Shown in pieces: positions 63,280-64,000 of a DNA stretch of 64,000 nt. Numbering within the stretch: position 1 is the first letter of the stretch; each line of letters opens with the position of its first letter. Source of the stretch: G963665085 sp963665085. GTDB lineage: Bacteria > Bacteroidota > Bacteroidia > Bacteroidales > JAAAOM01. The notes beneath the pieces are model-generated. The model was not told where the DNA came from. It saw nothing but the letters and a program-made list of their open reading frames with translations, and ran no database searches. The DNA lies in NCBI GenBank assembly GCA_963665085.2, contig CAXXXS010000001.1, positions 930,001 through 994,000 of the forward strand. Reading direction: 5' to 3'. The position numbers and the translations under genes are program-made.

Positions 63280-64000
63280 ATGAGAAGAGCCCTTATAATA
63301 ACTTTAATATTAATGCCAATTTGTTCTAAATTGTTGGGACAGCAAGATCCACTGTATACACAGTATATGCTTAATCCTTACGTTATTAATCCGGCCATTG
63401 CAGGAACAAATAATTATTATCAAATCCGTTCGAACCATCGATTTCAATGGACAGGTTTACAAGATGCTCCAATTACAAATACATTAAGCATGTATGGCCC
63501 GTTAGAAAAACAACCTATGGGAATTGGTGGTTATATTTTTAGTGATGTTGTTGGTAATACAAGTTTAACAGGTGTTAATGGAACATATGCATATAATTAT
63601 CCATTAACAGATGAAGTAAAAATCTCTATGGGATTAACAGTAGGCCTTTTACAATATAAAATTGATGGAACAACTCTAAATTATCAGGAAGAAAACGATC
63701 CTTTAGAAATGGGGATAGAATCAAAATTCATTCCTGATGCAAAATTTGGAATTTATGTATACTCATCAATGTTTCATGTTGGATTTTCTGCTTCTCAACT
63801 TATTAATAATAAATTGAATTTTGGAATAGAAGCAACAGGTCTTAGCAGACTAAAAAGTCACTTTTACTTAACAGGAGGTTATAAATATTTTATCAACCGG
63901 GACTGGGCAGTTGAGCCAACTTTAATTTTAAAAACTGTTCTCCCCACTCCTCCTCAATTAGATTTTAATACCAGGATTATTTATCAAAATATGGTTTGGC
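63280..64000 (+). CDS. PorP/SprF-family outer membrane protein (partial, 3' end outside window)
   Basis: The first 240 residues are visible. A signal peptide (cleaved before QQDPLYTQ) is followed by the family motif QYMLNPYVINPAIAGTNN, then RFQWTGLQDAPITNT and a series of beta strands. It lies five bases after the giant adhesin gene, whose C-terminal sorting domain is the type B signal bound by this family, as in the sprB-sprF pair of Flavobacterium. It is the likely dedicated outer-membrane partner of that protein. It resembles the porP product at 32605 but is a distinct copy. Confidence 0.9.
   Translation, partial: MRRALIITLILMPICSKLLGQQDPLYTQYMLNPYVINPAIAGTNNYYQIRSNHRFQWTGLQDAPITNTLSMYGPLEKQPMGIGGYIFSDVVGNTSLTGVNGTYAYNYPLTDEVKISMGLTVGLLQYKIDGTTLNYQEENDPLEMGIESKFIPDAKFGIYVYSSMFHVGFSASQLINNKLNFGIEATGLSRLKSHFYLTGGYKYFINRDWAVEPTLILKTVLPTPPQLDFNTRIIYQNMVW

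Overview
The window is AT-rich chromosomal DNA from a member of the Bacteroidota. The evidence is the type IX secretion genes (porT, porP, gldK, gldL, gldM, gldN), a giant cargo protein with the gliding-motility-associated C-terminal sorting domain followed by a PorP/SprF gene, promoters of the Bacteroidota form TTTG-N18/19-TAnnTTTG, and families largely confined to that phylum (TamL, DUF4834, DUF5723). Genus cannot be told from the sequence. No mobile element, CRISPR array or rRNA gene is visible.

Layout. (1) 1-7900, minus strand: the conserved translation/transcription block tRNA-Thr(TGT), tRNA-Tyr, tRNA-Gly, tRNA-Thr(GGT), tuf, tRNA-Trp, secE, nusG, rplK, rplA, rplJ, rplL, rpoB (rpoB runs off the left edge). 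It starts at a strong promoter, and hairpins lie after tuf, before rplK and between rplL and rpoB. (2) 7900-9400, minus: rpsU, xerC and hpf under another full-consensus promoter. (3) 9550-32430: mostly housekeeping genes on both strands, including a helix-hairpin-helix membrane protein, an NSS transporter, class II aldolase, tamL, an RNA methyltransferase, porT, ubiE, two dehydrogenases, glmS, a short starch-synthase-like protein, panC, panD, a heptose adenylyltransferase, radA, a class A penicillin-binding protein, topA and an arginase-fold protein that has lost metal ligands. (4) 32600-38600, plus: porP-gldK-gldL-gldM-gldN, the core motor and ring of type IX secretion, closed by a strong terminator. 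(5) 38600-46100, minus: manC, DUF4834, and a three-gene envelope cluster of unknown function. (6) 46400-49800: ung, trpS, rbfA and a LolC/E-type permease. (7) 49800-64000, plus: a secreted adhesin locus with two small exported proteins, a 4088-residue protein, and a PorP/SprF-family outer-membrane protein cut by the right edge.

The genes join into one envelope theme. The secretion motor (gldK-N), PorT and PorP are encoded here, and the giant protein at 51008-63274 carries the sorting domain that such a machine recognises. Its neighbouring PorP/SprF protein is its likely dedicated outer-membrane partner.

The most striking object is the tandem array inside the giant gene. It has 25 units of 246 bp (four units are 243 bp), 24 of them nearly identical at the DNA level. 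Diverged units cap both ends, base composition near 50% GC stands out from AT-rich flanks, two cysteines recur in every unit, and variant linkers recur exactly seven units apart. Distant units (for example units 2 and 13) are identical base for base, which points to recent recombination-driven homogenisation.
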